Below are positions 33,101-48,112 of a DNA stretch of 64,000 nucleotides, one piece after another. The notes beneath the pieces are model-generated. The model did not search any database and had not been told where the DNA came from. It saw nothing but the letters and a program-made list of their open reading frames with translations. This stretch comes from Archilochus colubris. Lineage: Eukaryota; Chordata; Aves; Apodiformes; Trochilidae. Position numbers and translations under genes: made by a program. Where the stretch lies: assembly GCA_023079485.1 (NCBI GenBank), contig CM041085.1, positions 27,699,121-27,763,120 of the forward strand, in the 5' to 3' direction. Position 1 is the stretch's first letter; the number at the start of each line of letters is the position of its first letter.

Positions 33101-36100
33101 AGATTGGGCCAGGTGAGTTCAGCAAATAAAAGCAAGGGAAGAGGTGTTAGGAAATGGAATGGGGTGAAACCAGGCGTCCTGGGAGACTAAAGGTTGTTGG
33201 CAGTGATGTAGAGTAGCGTAGATCTTGCAAGAATGAAGTTTTCGGGGAGGAGGGTAGCACTGGGGAGAGGCAGTGGGAGGAACTGGTTGGCACATAGGCA
33301 GGGAAGTGCCACTTGAAATTAAGTAGAAATACATCTAAAAGGAGTGAAAGGAATCAGAATTAGTGACTGTAAGGTGCATAGTCTTGGAGTGTGTGGATGA
33401 AGGTGAGAACAGGGGCATGCCAACTGCTCCCTGTGAAAGGGAACTTAAGTGCTGAGGTGGTGAACTGAGGGACTTGTGGTGTGGAGACATCTTAAGGCAT
33501 CTGGGCCAAAATGAGAGGAGCAGTGTGGGTACCCTCAAGAGGGATGTGGTAAGGTGCCATGCTGGTCTGGAGTGGTGGTCACAGTGTGCTCAGTTTACAG
33601 AAGCTGAGAGAAACACTCTTTCGGGTCTCCCTGTTCTTACTCCTTCCCCCATTTTACCCTCTATGGTACAGGTAAAAAAATTGCTTTCTGGTAGGTTGGC
33701 ATAGTCAACATGGAATTGGAATATTAGCTTTCTGCATTCAAGTCTCTGAAGAAAGATTTTTCTGTGTATCTTAATCTATAACATTGTTTTGATAAAAGTA
33801 GACAAACACAGCATGATAAAACTACCCTTGTGCTGTCTGTAATACAACATAACTCTTATGCCATGTAGTACAAATTAATAAAAATACCATATTGAGCCCT
33901 ACTATTAGCAAATGGCTGCTGTGTTTGTCTTTCCTTGCAGATAACAATGGAAAGGAGAGAGTTTTGGCTTTAATAGGACGAAATGTTTCCCTTGTTGTCT
34001 GAAAACACACTGCTGTCTGAAGCATGAATGCTTAGCAGTAGGGCTTTCTTTTGCAGAGCCATAATGTTTAGAAATTAAGTATTTTTAGTTCCAGATTGTG
34101 AAGAATTTCTGATCCCCTTGAGCTTTTAATTCTTCATCTCTGTCTCTATGTAACCAGTGGTTGGTTTGAGGGCTGTAAACAGCCTTGTTTTTGGCTTAGA
34201 CAATTACAGAGTATTATGCTGCATAGTTTGACTATGTAAGTAAGCTAAAATATTTTCTTTTATACATATGCGGTTCAAAATAATAATGTAAAGCTGAAGG
34301 GAATTTTTGCCTCTTGGAATAAACTTTACTGCAGTCTGGAACATATGTTCTCACTTATTGTCTATAGCTTCTTTAGTACCATAAAAACTACAGCAGGTAT
34401 TGCAATAATTCAGTAACGTAATCTTAACCCTTTGAAGCTAAATCACGTGAAATGTATGTCATGCAGATACTTTTATTAAAACATAATGGAATTAAAATGA
34501 AAATCAGTATTAAAACTAAAATGAAATCATTAGTATAATTTAGAACTCACTTTTGTTACAGTAAAGTCTAAGATCCTGAATAGTCCTAGATTTTTGTTTG
34601 AGGCTGAATTCGTCATCACGTATTTTCTTTGGCAGTGCAACTTTACAAAATGAAAAATCAATATTTGTGTCAAGAGTTTTGGAGTATAGTATTTGTAATG
34701 TATCCTTGTGTAAAAATGTTCATACATTAAGTCAGCTGAAGAAAGTAGTGTTGTGGATGACTGAACTGTAACTGGCTGTTTTTATGTGTAACTGCTTAAC
34801 TGTTGTATCAGGATACTGTTTTTCTCTGCCTAACTTGGTGTCGAGCAAACCCAGTTTAAGATCTGTTGCAAACACAGTATTTTGCAAGTTGTTTTCTGTT
34901 AAAAAATGGTAGAGATGGCATTAGTGGGAAAACAATTACTTGCTTTGTAAGTAATGCTGTTGGGGTAATAAGTATATTGATTTGGTTGGACAGTGCAAGC
35001 TCTAGACAGATTTTATTTTTCCAACTGCCTTTCCGTGAGAGGGTCATATGGCTGTTTGTTATTGCCTTGGATATGGTTGAGTTATAGAAACCAAACTGAT
35101 TTCTTGGAAAATTGAGAGGTTTTAAAATTACTTATTTGAAAATAGATTTTGGTCACTGATGTGTGACGGTGAATGGGTGGGGGGTGGGTTTGGCCCTGTC
35201 TTAGCTTCTCAAAATCTGTTACTTTGCAAAGCTCTTTAACTTCTCTTTGTTATGGCTTTATCTAGAACATATGCAATAAAGAGGTTATTGACTTTCAGAA
35301 ATGTATGAATTTCTAATATTTTTTTAACTCACTAGGCAGGAGAAACTAGCATCTGTTTGCTTTTGCCAGACATGTTTTTGTTTAAACTTTCCTCTGAACC
35401 ACAAAGGAGATTTTGAATATACTGTTGAATTCCCTGCTGCATTTAGAACTTAATCTTCTAAAGCTGTAAAAACCCACAAACTGAAGCTGCAATAATGGGA
35501 TTATCATACACTGATGCTTCTTCCTGCTTTTGAGGTCCAACAATAATTACCAGAGCTCCCTCTTGCCTACCCTATCTTTAGGTATTTCAGTATTGTCTTT
35601 TCCATTTCATGGAATGGTCTGGTGGTCACTGCTTTAGTGTCAGAGATTGCAAGTTAAAATTAAGTGAAGTGGTAGAAGTGGGTCTGAATGATATCCCAAT
35701 ATTATTATACTGCTTTGCTCTTCAAGGCTTGATGCCCAGAAACAGAAGTATAGGAACTTTACTTGAGTAAGGAAGGAAATAAATAATGCTTTATAAAGGT
35801 CCAAATTTAAAAAGTGGAGAAAATTCAAACAAGGTTATTTAGTTTCACCTGGTTCCTCATTTCAGAACCATTATCAGTTTCCATATAGGAAGATAAAGCT
35901 CTCTAAAGAAGTGGAGGATCCAAACCAGTACCTGTGTCTTAGAGGGGCAAGTAGAAAAGAACCACTAGAAAGCTAGAGACCAATAGCAAAAAGAGTGCAA
36001 CAAATATGGACTATTTGGAAGCTCTTCAAGGAAAAAGTACAAAGGTGTTAAATAAACATAAATCTAAGACTTCTCAAAACAAAACTCATAAGCAGTCAAA

Positions 36101-39100
36101 ATTTTTGACATGGTATCTGGTCTTCTTGGGGAGGAGGAAGTATGTTCTTAATTTAATGAGCTGACAAGGTAATGATTTTGTCCATATGAAAAGTGAGGAG
36201 GTGTTACTCTACCTCAAAGTTGGTGAAAAACCTTAAATCACTTTGTGGATCACTGTCAGACCAGAGGATGTCTAGACTGAATGCTCTATGCACAGTTCTG
36301 TCAATAGTTTTAACTTAAATGAAACATTAGGTCTGTACAGTATTAGCATATGGTACCAAGCTAGGAATTCTTGCAAGTGTGCTAGAAAACATGATTATGG
36401 TTCAGAGTTATTTGAAAAAAGGGAAGAAAAGCAGTCTGAGAAAGAATATGCCTTTTGGATAAGGACAAGACAAGATCCTCCATTTATTTATCATCTCTGT
36501 TCAAGTAGACAGTGGAGAGGAGTACAAGGAGTTTTGTGCAAACGATCTGGGGATGTTGCAGTTAAACTAGGTGTGATTGTGTTAATATGGGTGTTGCAAA
36601 CAAATCAGATGTACTCTGATACATTAGCAGGGTAACTTTCCATAAATTGTGTGATAGTCCTTCATTCTAGGCTTAGGCATTTCAGCTCAGGAATAGTTAG
36701 AGTACTTTGTCTTTACTTTCCTCTGTGCTTTCAAATTCTTTAAAATACTCACAGAAGGATTTAAACCTTTTTCCTTAAAGAACGGAAGGCTATAGGAAGA
36801 AGAGAGTTTTCATCAAGTGAGATATAAACAAGAAAAGAGGAGAGTATTTTATACTTTCACCACTCTGATGACAGAACCACTGGCAATGTACTTAAATTGC
36901 AAAAAGGATGGTGTAAATACACAATAGAAAAAAATTGTGAGCCACTGGGACAGATTGCTTGTCAAGACTGTAGTATTTCCAGTTTTAGAGTGACTTGTGA
37001 AGGCACATATTAACTATGTCTAGACTGCTATTCTCATCCAATCCTGAGAAGGTGTGTTGAGCTTTCCAACCATTATTTTGTAGTGTTAGAAAATCCTGGC
37101 AGGGTTTCTAGAAAGCAGGGTCATACGAATTAAAGAAGTATCAGAGTGGTTAATAGCACTGAGCCCATGGTAATGACTATTATCATTGTGTGCTAATGGA
37201 TCTTGCTCTCAAAATCACACATCTGTGCTCCCTCATTTCCAATCTGTGCTCTTCAAAGAAAAGTCATACTGCATTGGGGAGGAAAGGGAAAATAGTTATT
37301 TAAGTCTTATGGCTTGCTTCCATTTCATGACTGTAAATATCTTTCAGTTGATCTACTAAGTGAATACTGGTGGCTACAAACTTTCAGAATCATCTTTCTT
37401 GCCCAATTTATGTAAAATTGCTCTAGGGACGAGGGAGAAATTAGACTCTTCAGACACCATGGTAAGTTTGATCTCAGATTCTGAGATTTTTAGACTACTT
37501 TGATCAATATTCTAAGTTAGAATCAAGATATAAAACAAACCATTCACTCATTAGCAGATACCAGTCTTTATTTTGCATGCACTTTTTCCCATAGCTGGCA
37601 ATTAAGATGTGTGAATAAGAGGCAATGTAGTCGGGAAGCAGGATCTTGAGCCTCCAAGACAAAGCTGTCAGTACCTTAATCTTAGATATGATGTTGAGTT
37701 ATGACTTGCTGAAGGGCATATTTAATTTCTGGCCCTGTTTTCCACACACAGAATGTAATGCTGGAAGGATTAATTTTTGTCTACAGATACAGAGATGAAA
37801 ACTCTCAGGCATTTTTTCTTTCTGCATTAACAGTTGGTAATTAAGCCCAAGTATTCTTGGATTCTTAGGTTGTGTTTGACTTCTGCTACAGTATCTTCAA
37901 GTTAAAGAACAACCATTCAGAATTTTGGTGGGTAAAAACACCTATACAGTAGGACTTACTGTGGTATTTTCTCTAGTGTTTATATATGGAAAATGCTGCC
38001 TCTTGCTTTCTTCTTTTTATTTTTTTTTTCCTCCCCACTACTGTTGAAGATGGCTCCTGTGTCCAACATCAGGTGTACAGTGTAGTTCATGCCTTAGAAT
38101 TGCACAGAAAGGTTGCAGAATTTAAACTTTATTGGAATCCCAAATCTGTTTCCTACCCAGTTTTTCTAAGTGAGGAGGCTGCATCCTTATGAATTGATTT
38201 GACTCTTAGCCTTGTTTTAGCAATACATCTGTCCTATACATTTCTTTCTTAATTTGAGTTTAAGAGGCTTGGGGCAATGCTAGTATGATGTCATTCATTC
38301 TGGATTGACAGACCAGCAGTGTTGAAGAGTGAGAGGGTGTGTGGAGTCTTTAGAGCAATGAAATACCTTTTTTATAACTGATAGCATCAGACTGAAATCC
38401 CTGCAGGCTGTTTTCTGCAGGTGCAGGTTTTAAGCTAGGCCTCCACTGACGTTTGCGTTTAAATTTATTATTACGGTGTCACCCTGCAGGGTTTATAGTT
38501 CCTTCAGTGAATTCTCTGTGAAAGAATTGGCATAATTTCTTAAAATGTTTTGTTGAGTACCTGTTTCCACAGCATATGTTGCCATGGATATGTCAGGTTC
38601 TTAATGTTTGTTTACAGAGGAATGTAGTATGGAAGGTTCTCACTAGCTATTTTAAAATGAGTATACTGGATCTCCATAATTCAGTTCTCACTGGGAGTTA
38701 ATTGGCTGGTGAACACAACTTCTGCTGTCTGCTTTGAAAATTAATTAAGTTCACTTTGGAATGATTTAATGTAGAAATGTTCATGTGTGTATCTTTACTT
38801 TGCACTAGCTTGTCAATTGTCAGGTTCCTTTTTTTCTTCTTTGGTAAAATGAGCCTGCTGATTTTGAGTGCCCTGCAGTACTTTGGAGTCCTGTCAATCA
38901 GCATTTTAATAGGCAAAAAATGTACATACATTATTGCAGTGCCCAGTACTTGAAGAAGGTATTGGCCTTGTCACTGCAATACCTGCTGTATTTCATACAC
39001 CTTCATTATGGGAGGAAAGGCCATAGACTTCCTGTAAGAAAAGGGAACAGTGAATTTTGCTTGGCTAGGAGCTGATGTGACAAGGGAACGAAGCCATAAA

Positions 39101-42100
39101 ACTCCTGCATGCATGGATGAAATGTTCAGCAGAGGCTACTTCCATACCTGAAGTATGTTTCTGGTCAGTTCACAAAGTTGAATATGGAAAGTGGAGGACT
39201 AGTAAAGAAGAAAAATATTTCTTAGAGAAGCAGCTCTATAAACCATACATGACCACTTTTAATGTGGCAAAAGAAACAATAGACAGCAGTTTTCTCGGTA
39301 AAATTGAGCCTTGTGTACAAGCAGAGCTAAATTTAGTTACAGAAGTCCACAGCCACAGTGGTTCTGTCCCTTTCTGTTTCATGATTGAAGATGGGTTTCT
39401 TGAGACAGTGAGAAGCCTGGGCGTGATCTTCTATCTGTGTAGCACAGTGCTGTGTATGAGTTGCTTCCCATAATAGCTCTACTGTCAATCTTATTTTCAA
39501 GTTCTCTCACATGTAAAGCATATTTTGAGAAAAGTGTGATCGTTTTATGTCTTGTGTGTTCCCCAAACCTGAAATGTCTGTATGAAGGTGTGTCTTCTGT
39601 GTTTTAAAATGCGTAAATATAGTACCCTCAGTGTGCTAATTTTAGTGTGGTACATCTGATCTGAGCTTCCAAATGGAGGTAACAAGGTGTTCTATGGGTT
39701 TAAAATCCATAGTTGTATCCAGAGAGGTGTCTTTGTGAAGTGATAGGGACAGAGATGTATGTGTTATAACCTATGCCTGTTAAAAGAAGAGCCCTTTCAT
39801 TGCTATTGTAGATGTAGTGCAAAATATCTCAAGCAATTCATGGAAGATAAATACCACTTAGTAGCCACCATCATTAAGCATCTTCATTTTCTATTCAGAA
39901 TCTGAAACCTATTCTCTAGTTTCTGCATCTGTTTGTAGATATAGTTAAGTTGGGTTCTTCCTTGTAGCCAGACATCCAGGAGTCAGGGAATGCAGAGCAC
40001 TGAGGCAAGATATAGTCTAGTTTTCTTTGACACAAGTCCAACTTCTTTGTGAAGAAACTTGACGTGGATTTGGAGAGGCTTGTATCACATGTCTAGAATT
40101 AAATTAAGTTGTGAGAATTGACACAGGAATTGCTGAGAAGTAAATTTCTAGCTTCAAGTTTTGAGTCCTGATACAGTATTGCTCTCCTTGCTGACTCTGT
40201 TATAGCCCATATACCACCAAGGTGCAAATTCAGCAGGATGTTAAAAAATGACAGTGCTTGGGGATGAATGGTTTTTGCAGTCTATGCTTATTTCATTAGG
40301 TTCTCGCAACAATAACAAAGTATCTCTGTTGGTAATCGCCAGGCCAATGCTCTTGGGTTAGTCTGCTTTTTATAGCAGATCAAGCCTACTTTCCAAGTAA
40401 TTTTCTAGGTAAAAGCCACCTTGTATTTTTTTCTGATCATCTTATATGTATATTTTCCGTATTTGGAATTTGTGCTGTAGACAGAAAAAAACACCTGTGC
40501 TAGTGACAGGGGAAGAAAACCCAAAGCAGTATATACTTCAGCTGGATTACCTCATTTTCCATCAGTTCTCTTGGCATTAACTAGTTTCCAACGCTGATGT
40601 TGCCAGCCATCAAGATTCTAAATATTCATGGAGCTACTTCTGTTAAATGTTTTCAGATTAACTTTTAATGCACAGTGAGAAAATGCCACAGATGCACGGT
40701 GCCAGGGGAAAAAATGAGATACTAACTCAGGATGTTCTGTTTTTCCAAAAGGAATTGCTGAGTGTGTTGGAATGAAGGGACCCGAGTGAAGCCACCTTGT
40801 TCTTAAGCTATACTTGGCTCCCCATTACTGTTGTGGAGCAGTTTATGTGATGAGAGGTATATTTTGAACTAAACAACCAAGTAGTTGAGGCATTAAAGAG
40901 AGAATTCTCAGTTTATAAAAAGTGTTAGGTTGTGTGTCACTGGAGAAGAAAATATTTATCATTTTTTGTCTTAGAGCATGTTCACATAAAAGATTGTACC
41001 TCACGTGAGAAACTGAAGCTTGTGTTAACACAAATATCAGCCTTGGTATTCTGAATTTGTGATACTTGATTTGTCAGTGTTGTTGTTACTTCATAATCTG
41101 CTTTTGCTGTTTTCCAATGAGAGGGTAACGAATGTGTGCTACTGTTCAGCAGATTCACTTTTGAGAAGCTTGTCCCAAACCACAGGCTAGGTTTAAAACT
41201 TAAAATTACCATTGTGTGCAGATGGGGTGTGGGAGTCATGTGAGAGCTCATGATTTGCACTTCTATGCTCCTTTGTGCAAACAGTAGCTGGTAGCTGAAC
41301 TTCTGTCCAACTGTGTTGTGGCAGAGATTTGTTATTCTTGATCTCTGGGGGCACTGCTTGTTTGATCTCCATGCTCTTTAATAATCTCCTGTGCTGAATG
41401 CCTGATACAAATTAAGGTAGGTATGCTCAGTTTAATAAATGAAGGCATTCTTGTACCTATTTCAAATTTCAAAAGAGTACCTTTTTGCTGGCTAGAACTA
41501 TGCATGGGGCTTTTCTGTAAGGCTGCCAGGTTTTGAGAAAATTCATACTGAGAAATGGTATTTTTATAGTTAGCTTCTTGAAGGGTGTGGTTGAATTCAT
41601 ACTGCTGTTTTTTATATCATTATTTCTTTTATGTGGACAAACATAATGTCTTGATTCTCTCAGAGTGGTGAAGGTCAGATGTGTGGGTTTACAAATGAAA
41701 GAGGAATAAGGACTTAATTCTTACCATACATCTTCATTCCCATATAGATTGCTGAAGTATTAAATCATGTTGGCTGTTGCTTTTGAGACATAGTTTAGTT
41801 GAAAATTTGAGAGAATTCTTAGTTGCTTGCTCTCTTGATGTGATGCCTATCACCTATAAACCTCAAAGTCATGCACTGAATATTTTTTGCTAGGTTGTTG
41901 TTTGTGTTAGGTTTTGGGCTTTTTATTTTTACAAACAAGTGTAATAAAGTATCCCTTTTTCCTTTATTACTAATTTCCTGTTACTCACATGAGAACATTT
42001 ATCAGCTATTTAATACTAGAAATGTCTTCTAATTTCTGTAAAAGGAACCTCTTTAAATACACAAAATTGATTTAAATGCTGTAAGCATGGGATATTTTAA

Positions 42101-45100
42101 TGAAACTGAAATAAGCATATAGAACTTTATTCTTTTCAATTATTGGTATGCTAGAAAGAAGGATTTCCTCACAGGGACAGTTCTGCGTAGTTTTGAAAGT
42201 ATGTCCTTGTTCATAAGTAAATTTTACACTTTGAGGTAAAGTGGCAATGTGTCTAGAATTCATGTTACAAAGCCTACTTTCTGGGTAGTCAGTGGTCTAT
42301 AGTCTTTAATTTCTTTCTATATGTCTGTTTCTATATATGTCTGTATATTTTAGGGAATAAACAATTGGATTTGAATTCAGTTAATTTAAATTGGTTAAAC
42401 AGATGACTCTCAACTTTTTGGGTAGGAATTTGTGTGCTTAGTTTTGCATCTCAAGCAGGTTATTTCTCCTGTTTTATAGAGAACAATCCCTGGCAGAACA
42501 GTACGCATGTACATGTTAGGGATGAATGCTGGAGAGTCTGTGCTAGAGATTTCTTAAGTATGTACACCCATGTAAGTGCACAGAAGGCTTGTTCACTCTC
42601 ATCTCTTAGAACAGTTGTTACAGACTCTGGCATTCTTGCAGACCAAGGAGCTGTTAACTTTTGAGTTATAATGGTCTTGAAGAGAATGCTGTGAAATGCA
42701 AACACATGTTATTAGAGTACTGTATGTATTATAATGAGTCATATTTAGCAAAGAACTTTGGCTTGCATCAGTCCTACATGGCTCTTGTTAAACTTCCCCT
42801 TTCCTTATACTGCAGATTTTTTAGCAGCTGTCATTAATCATGCAGCTGAACAGTTTGAATGCTAGTTGGAAACAGGTGGTGCATGCTCTGAATATCTTGA
42901 GACACATATGATGATGGACAGTGTTGTCACTGAAAATGTAGATATTTGTGTCAGCCTAGGCTGATTTTGTTTTAGTAGAACTTCAGTGTTCTTTGCTGTG
43001 AAGAAGTATGTAGAAAGCATTCTGAAATGAATTTAGGGATAAAATGGTGCTGAATCATCAGCTAATTGTAGATTGCTAAGCCTGAACAAAACAAGCATAG
43101 GATTTGCTGGTTTAATTGTAGAGGGTATGGATTAAACCAGCAGCAGGATGTCACGACTTGTAGCTGAAATACTACTTTGTAGGAAGTGTTTCATTTAGTA
43201 GTCTACGATTCCCACGTGGAATATTCCCATGTTCACTGAATATTGCACATGTATTAATTTAGGCATACAGTTGCACAAGACAGTGAAATCTTCTACAAGC
43301 AGGCAATCAGGGGCTGTGACTGTGTACCTTGCTTGAACAGCAGTAACATCCATTTTGCAATAGCTTATTCTGTTGAATTGCAGCTTATTCTGTAGAATAG
43401 TATCATTTTCAGGTCTTAAATATGTTTGCAAATTGAACCTTGTAAGCTTGTAGCTGAAAGCGCATAGTTTTGCTGTACTGTAATTTAAGACTTTAGAGAG
43501 CAGTAAAATTGAGGCAATTAATTTGGCCTCCTTAATTAAATCTGTGGTTGAAACACTCCTATAATCAAATCTTTTAAAAGTTTTATCCATATCTCTGTAC
43601 CATAGAGTATGACTAATCTATTCAGTTGGATTAATGAAGGTTGATTCATAACTTTCTCTGAAGCAGAGTCCCCAGACCATTAGGCTAGCTAAAATAAATT
43701 TAGACATTTGGTTTACCGTAGTGTTGTAACTGAAACAAAACTTTTACCTGATGACTGATCCCGGAATATTTTAAGTTTGTGCAACCTTGCTGGAAAGGTA
43801 TTTAAACTGTACTGTGAGTTGCAATTTGGCTAGAGGCCAATTTTTTGAAGCTGTTTTAAAGCAAGATGTTGGGTTTCCAGAGTATTACAAAACAAGAAAA
43901 CTTCTAGAAGAGAGTATTGGAAGGTAGTTACTGTAAAATTTGCAGTGATGAAATGGAATTACCTGCAAGAAGGAGACAGGAGACGGTGACATAGTCACAC
44001 GGTACAACAGGTTGCTGATGTGATGTGATCATTTTGATCTCTATTTGTATTAATAAAGAAAACTACCCAAGAAATCAGTATGCTTTTTGGATGTTTTTTT
44101 AGTATCTTAAACTTCTACAAAATGGGATCCTGCTTCTAAGGAAATAAACTTATATGTTGCTTGTGAGATCTAATTTTAAAAAATACTTCTGGGGAAAATA
44201 TTGGGAGAAGGTCTCAATAAAAAAAATAATAAATGACATCTCAAAAATTAGTGAATGTGCTTGATTTTGGCAAATAAAATATTCATAGCTCTACATGCTG
44301 TAAGATGTGGGTGACTTATTCTGTATAGTGCTGCAGTCACAATAATGTCTCATGGAAAACCTGCTCAAGTTGTTGAAATGTTCTGAGTGATCAGGGGAGC
44401 CTCAAGGAGCCAGGGACTGGGTATCTACGGCTTCATTGTGTCTAGACTGGATTCTTGCGCTTGATGCTTGGCCTGGGTATACAGAATGCTAATCATGGTG
44501 CTCACCAGAATAACTTAAAGTTTTTGGTGGTTTTTTTGCATTTAGGTCATTGGAAACTTATATATTACTATAAGCTAGAGCAAACTAGCACTTCTGGTAA
44601 AAAAAAAATTCTGCTCAGAATTACTGAATTGTCTGTCTGAACAGGTGTGGATTTTGATGTGTGCATCTGCACAGTATAATGGTAGTTACACAGTGATTTG
44701 GCTGTAACTGACTGATGAAAACAAGGTTCCTACAGAAATCTCTTTCAAAAGCACAAAACAATGATCTGAGAGTGTCTGAAAGTCTGGGTAGCTTCTGAGA
44801 GTTTCATCCTGATTTTGCAATTGGTATGTTTATATTTGATTTTACATATTGGCCTTTAAGGAATAATGTTCTTATGTAAAATGTGTATAGCCAAGCTGAA
44901 CTTAAATAAATGATCGTATATTTCACAACTACCACTTTGGGTAAAAAACTAAGTTGTAAAATGCATATATTCCTGTTCAAAACTCACTAAAGGAAGTTAC
45001 AGAATCCTTAGCAAGTAAAAAAGGATATATTGTATACAAGATACTGTAAATGGAAATAATAGAACAGACATTTAACAACATATAAAAAAGCATAGTAAAG

Positions 45101-47630
45101 TGGTCTGGATTTTTAGGAGACCGTTCAGTGCGTATCATGAAAGCTTTATCTGAATGTGGAACAACACAAAGTTGCTGCTCTTCTGGGAAGAGTCTGGAAG
45201 GCAGTATACCTTTCCTTTTCTCCCATATTCTGTCTCTAGGGTGTTTCTTTTGTGGTTTCACCATTGGGATATTTATTTTATTGTTTCGCTGTTAGGATGT
45301 TCTAGCTGAATTGTCCTGTCTACCAAAGCTTATAGGGAATAGCTGCAGTTCTGAGACTGCATTCCATTAAAGGAATGGCTTATTTTTCACGTATGTGCAA
45401 TGCTGAAAACGTTGTCTACTTATACCTTCATGTTCTGCAAATGAAAATAGTGGAACAGATGCAAATGCACTTTTACTTTGGTACCTTTAGCTGCAAATTA
45501 GAAATCCAATGCTACATTCATGCTTATCTAACTTCATTGCTAGGCCACATAATAGTTATCACAAGATCATAATAGAAATGAAGTTTTTTACTGTGTTCTG
45601 TTGTTAAACAAAATGCTTTGCCTGAGCTTAAGATTTTTAGTAGTACTAGTTGTGTTGTTACTACGTAAGAATTTAAACACTGAAGGACAGCATAGTTTGT
45701 CAACATTCAGTGTAAGGAAGATAAAAATCACAACATGAAGTTGAATGCTAGAAACTCATCCATAATTGATGGTGTGCTTTGAAACTTTGTCAGCCAGTTT
45801 TATTTTTTATTATCTCCCCTGTTCTAATAGTCATTAGAGGTTTTTAAAAATATATTTTAAATATATTCATTTTAGAACTTAATTTCTTGAGTATCTAGTT
45901 GGGAATTACTGGTGTTTGGCAGCAACACAACCTTGATATTGAAAGTCAATATTAAATTGGTGCTGGTAGCAACATGAAAATCTACCCTAGGCTCTTGAAA
46001 AGCTTATTAATAAGGGTAGAGCTGCCCAGTGCCCCTCTGCTGTATCAATGTATTTGCTACTTTCTTTTAAAATTCTGGCAGTTTGAATAAAGATGAGACA
46101 GAGATGACAGAGTACTGGGCATTAATAGTAGTGAGCAGCTGGAAAGAAGTCCTGATTTTGATAAGACCTGTTGATATTTGTAGAAGGAACAATGTTCTAG
46201 TAGCCATAGATGAACTGAATAAGAATGAAGAAAGAGTGCACCATTTAAAAGTTGAAAACAAAAAAAACCCCACCAAGCTGAGGAAGAATAAAGAAAACAT
46301 GGAATTTCTGTGGAGAAGCAGTAAGAGAAAATAAGGTAGGTCTTTGACAAAGAGAGGCATGTAAAGAATATAGAAAAGGCTGTGTTTAATTTGACTTGTT
46401 CCACCTGGCTGCTCACTGTGTCATCTCTGGTATCAGCTACTGCCAGAAGCTTCAGGAGCTGTAAAAATTGCTGCTGTAGGTGGTTAGTAGAATCTGTCTG
46501 CTGAGGCAGTCTTGGTTTAATAGTGTAGGAAGGAATCAACCATGGAGTAAACTTAGCTGTTTAAATGGTTACAGACCTAGTCAGTAATAGTAATCGAGGC
46601 TTCCTTGAAAAAAATTGAAGAGACACTCACCTTCATGTCATTTTGAAACACAACAGTAAGACAAATGTTTCAGCATTTAAATGCGTCCTGTTCTGGGGGT
46701 GAAGTTGCACACCACAGCTAAGCCAGTGTGATAGCTTTGTCTCTCTGCACCAGCTCTGTCATGCGTTAGGTCCAACTTTGAGTCTGCCAGGGAGAAATAT
46801 AACCTAATATGTGGGTGTCCAGGAAGAATGGATTTCTGTCATCTTTGCCAACAGAAGCATCTCAGTTCAGGAGCTGAAGAGCACCAGGGCAGGGATAGGA
46901 ATCTTTATAACGTATCTTACCACCTTAGAAAGAGTGAAGTTATTTGTTATGATTTGTGCCACAGACACAAAAAACTTAACATCTTAAACATCAGGTTTTT
47001 AGTCTCTTTTTCTAGTAATCTTTGTTGGCATTAATATCTTAAGCAGCTGAATGTTCTTGTCAACCATAAAAATTTGCAGTGCAGTAAATATTGCTGTATT
47101 CCATATTTAGCATTGTGTGGCAGTAAATTTTAAAGGCTGTTCGAAGATATCAAGGTGCTAAATTTAGATTTTTATTGAATGCTCTCTTGTCATGAACAGA
47201 CAACTTGCTTCTGTTAGATTTCTCTTCACTGTAAGGCTACAACTGGGAGCAATATTCTTTCTAATGAGACTCCTGAGTATAGAGCTTCAGTAAGAACAGC
47301 ATCTGGATATATTAAGGCTTTGCTCTTTTTCTCTTGCTTGGTGATTTCCACATGCTATATGTTTGGTGGCTTCATCCAGCTGCCCCTTGCTAATAGTACA
47401 TGAGATTTGGGGCAAGAAAATGAGGATGATGTATGCAAAAGCATGAGGCAGTGTAAGGTGGAAATATAGCACTGGCTTCTTAACTCTGCAACAACGGCTA
47501 ACTTCTCTGGGAAGTTATTCTCTATATAGTTTTTTAACATGATGAACTCCTTTTCTTTGCAAGGTAGAGAAGTTCTGTAACTCCAATGGCTCTTGGTTTA
47601 GATAGGGCTTTTCTCCCCATCACCTGATGG
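30175..47630 (+). other. DISP1: Presumed DISP1 intron 1, no exon recognised
   Basis: This 17 kb of AT-rich DNA contains no open frame with both splice sites and recognisable similarity. The large DISP1 N-terminal coding exon was looked for and not seen. Short A or T runs occur (for example 32342-32356). The longest frames (about 31430, 36288, 39117, 43590 minus, 46539 minus) have no domain, and I regard them as chance. Confidence 0.5.
47626..47630. repeat. Target-site duplication, left copy (GATGG)
   Basis: GATGG immediately precedes the TGTCACC terminus of the left LTR. It is repeated in the same orientation at 50154-50158 beyond the right LTR. A 5-bp duplication is the usual size for ERVL insertions. 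Confidence 0.75.
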
Positions 47631-48077
47631 TGTCACCGTTTGAACGGGAGGATCTGAAGAAGGAGGGCTTTCGGACTCTGACAGGGGCGGAACAAAAACG
47701 GAGGGAATCTATTCCCTCCCATTTCCTGCCATACTTTCTAAAAGATCAGGAAGTCAGGAGTCAGCCCTCTTTTTCCTCCCTCTTCCTGCTGCCTGTGCTG
47801 CTGTTCATTACCACCAGCTCGCCACTTGCTATTTGTTGGGTTGTTTGTGTGTACATACATACATATATAAAAATATAAATATATTTGTACTGTTTTCTTA
47901 TTTTACCCTTTATTACCTTTCCCTTCTTTTAGTAATATCTGTACCTACCTGTTTCCAGTTTCCAAATTCAAGTCTCCAGTCTTTATTCCCCCTTTATCTT
48001 CCCTTTGTGTGTGTGTGGGGAATAGAGAGGAATTCTGTCCTAGGTTTGTAGTCTGCCCAAACTGCTAAACCCTGACA
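47631..48077 (+). mobile_element. ERVL LTR, plus orientation (inverted partner)
   Basis: A 447-bp LTR begins TGTCACCGTTTGAACGGGAG and ends GCTAAACCCTGACA on the plus strand. Its reverse complement aligns along its whole length with 49691-50153 at roughly 80-85% by eye. Matched blocks include GAAGAAGGAG, CCCTCCCATTTCCTGCCATA, TTACCACCAGCTCGCCAC, TCCAAATTCAAGTCTC and GGTTTGTAGTCTGCCCAAAC. The outer terminus is the U3 end. Relative to the internal pol remnant this LTR is backwards. Confidence 0.85.
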
Positions 48078-48112
48078 GAGTAATTTCCACCCCTTATTCC
48101 ATTCCATTTCTC
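48078..48112 (-). other. Polypurine-tract-like boundary of the ERVL internal region
   Basis: On the minus strand, purine-rich sequence ending AATAAGGGGTGGAAATTAC lies next to the left LTR, where a polypurine tract is expected at the 3' end of a minus-oriented provirus. The LTR that follows is nevertheless in the wrong orientation. Confidence 0.4.

Noticed and set aside
39117..39473. 118-codon plus frame beginning MKCSAEATS
   Set aside because: Looked moderately protein-like, but no homologue is recognised and no flanking splice sites were convincing.
43195..43590. 131-codon minus frame in presumed DISP1 intron
   Set aside because: No domain, no splice acceptor or donor pairing that I could support, and length within chance expectation.
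46057..46539. 160-codon minus frame, Ser/Leu/Phe-rich
   Set aside because: The longest frame in the intron, but it overlaps other frames in the same place, shows no family motif, and its composition looks like T-rich DNA. Kept only as a candidate for a protein search.
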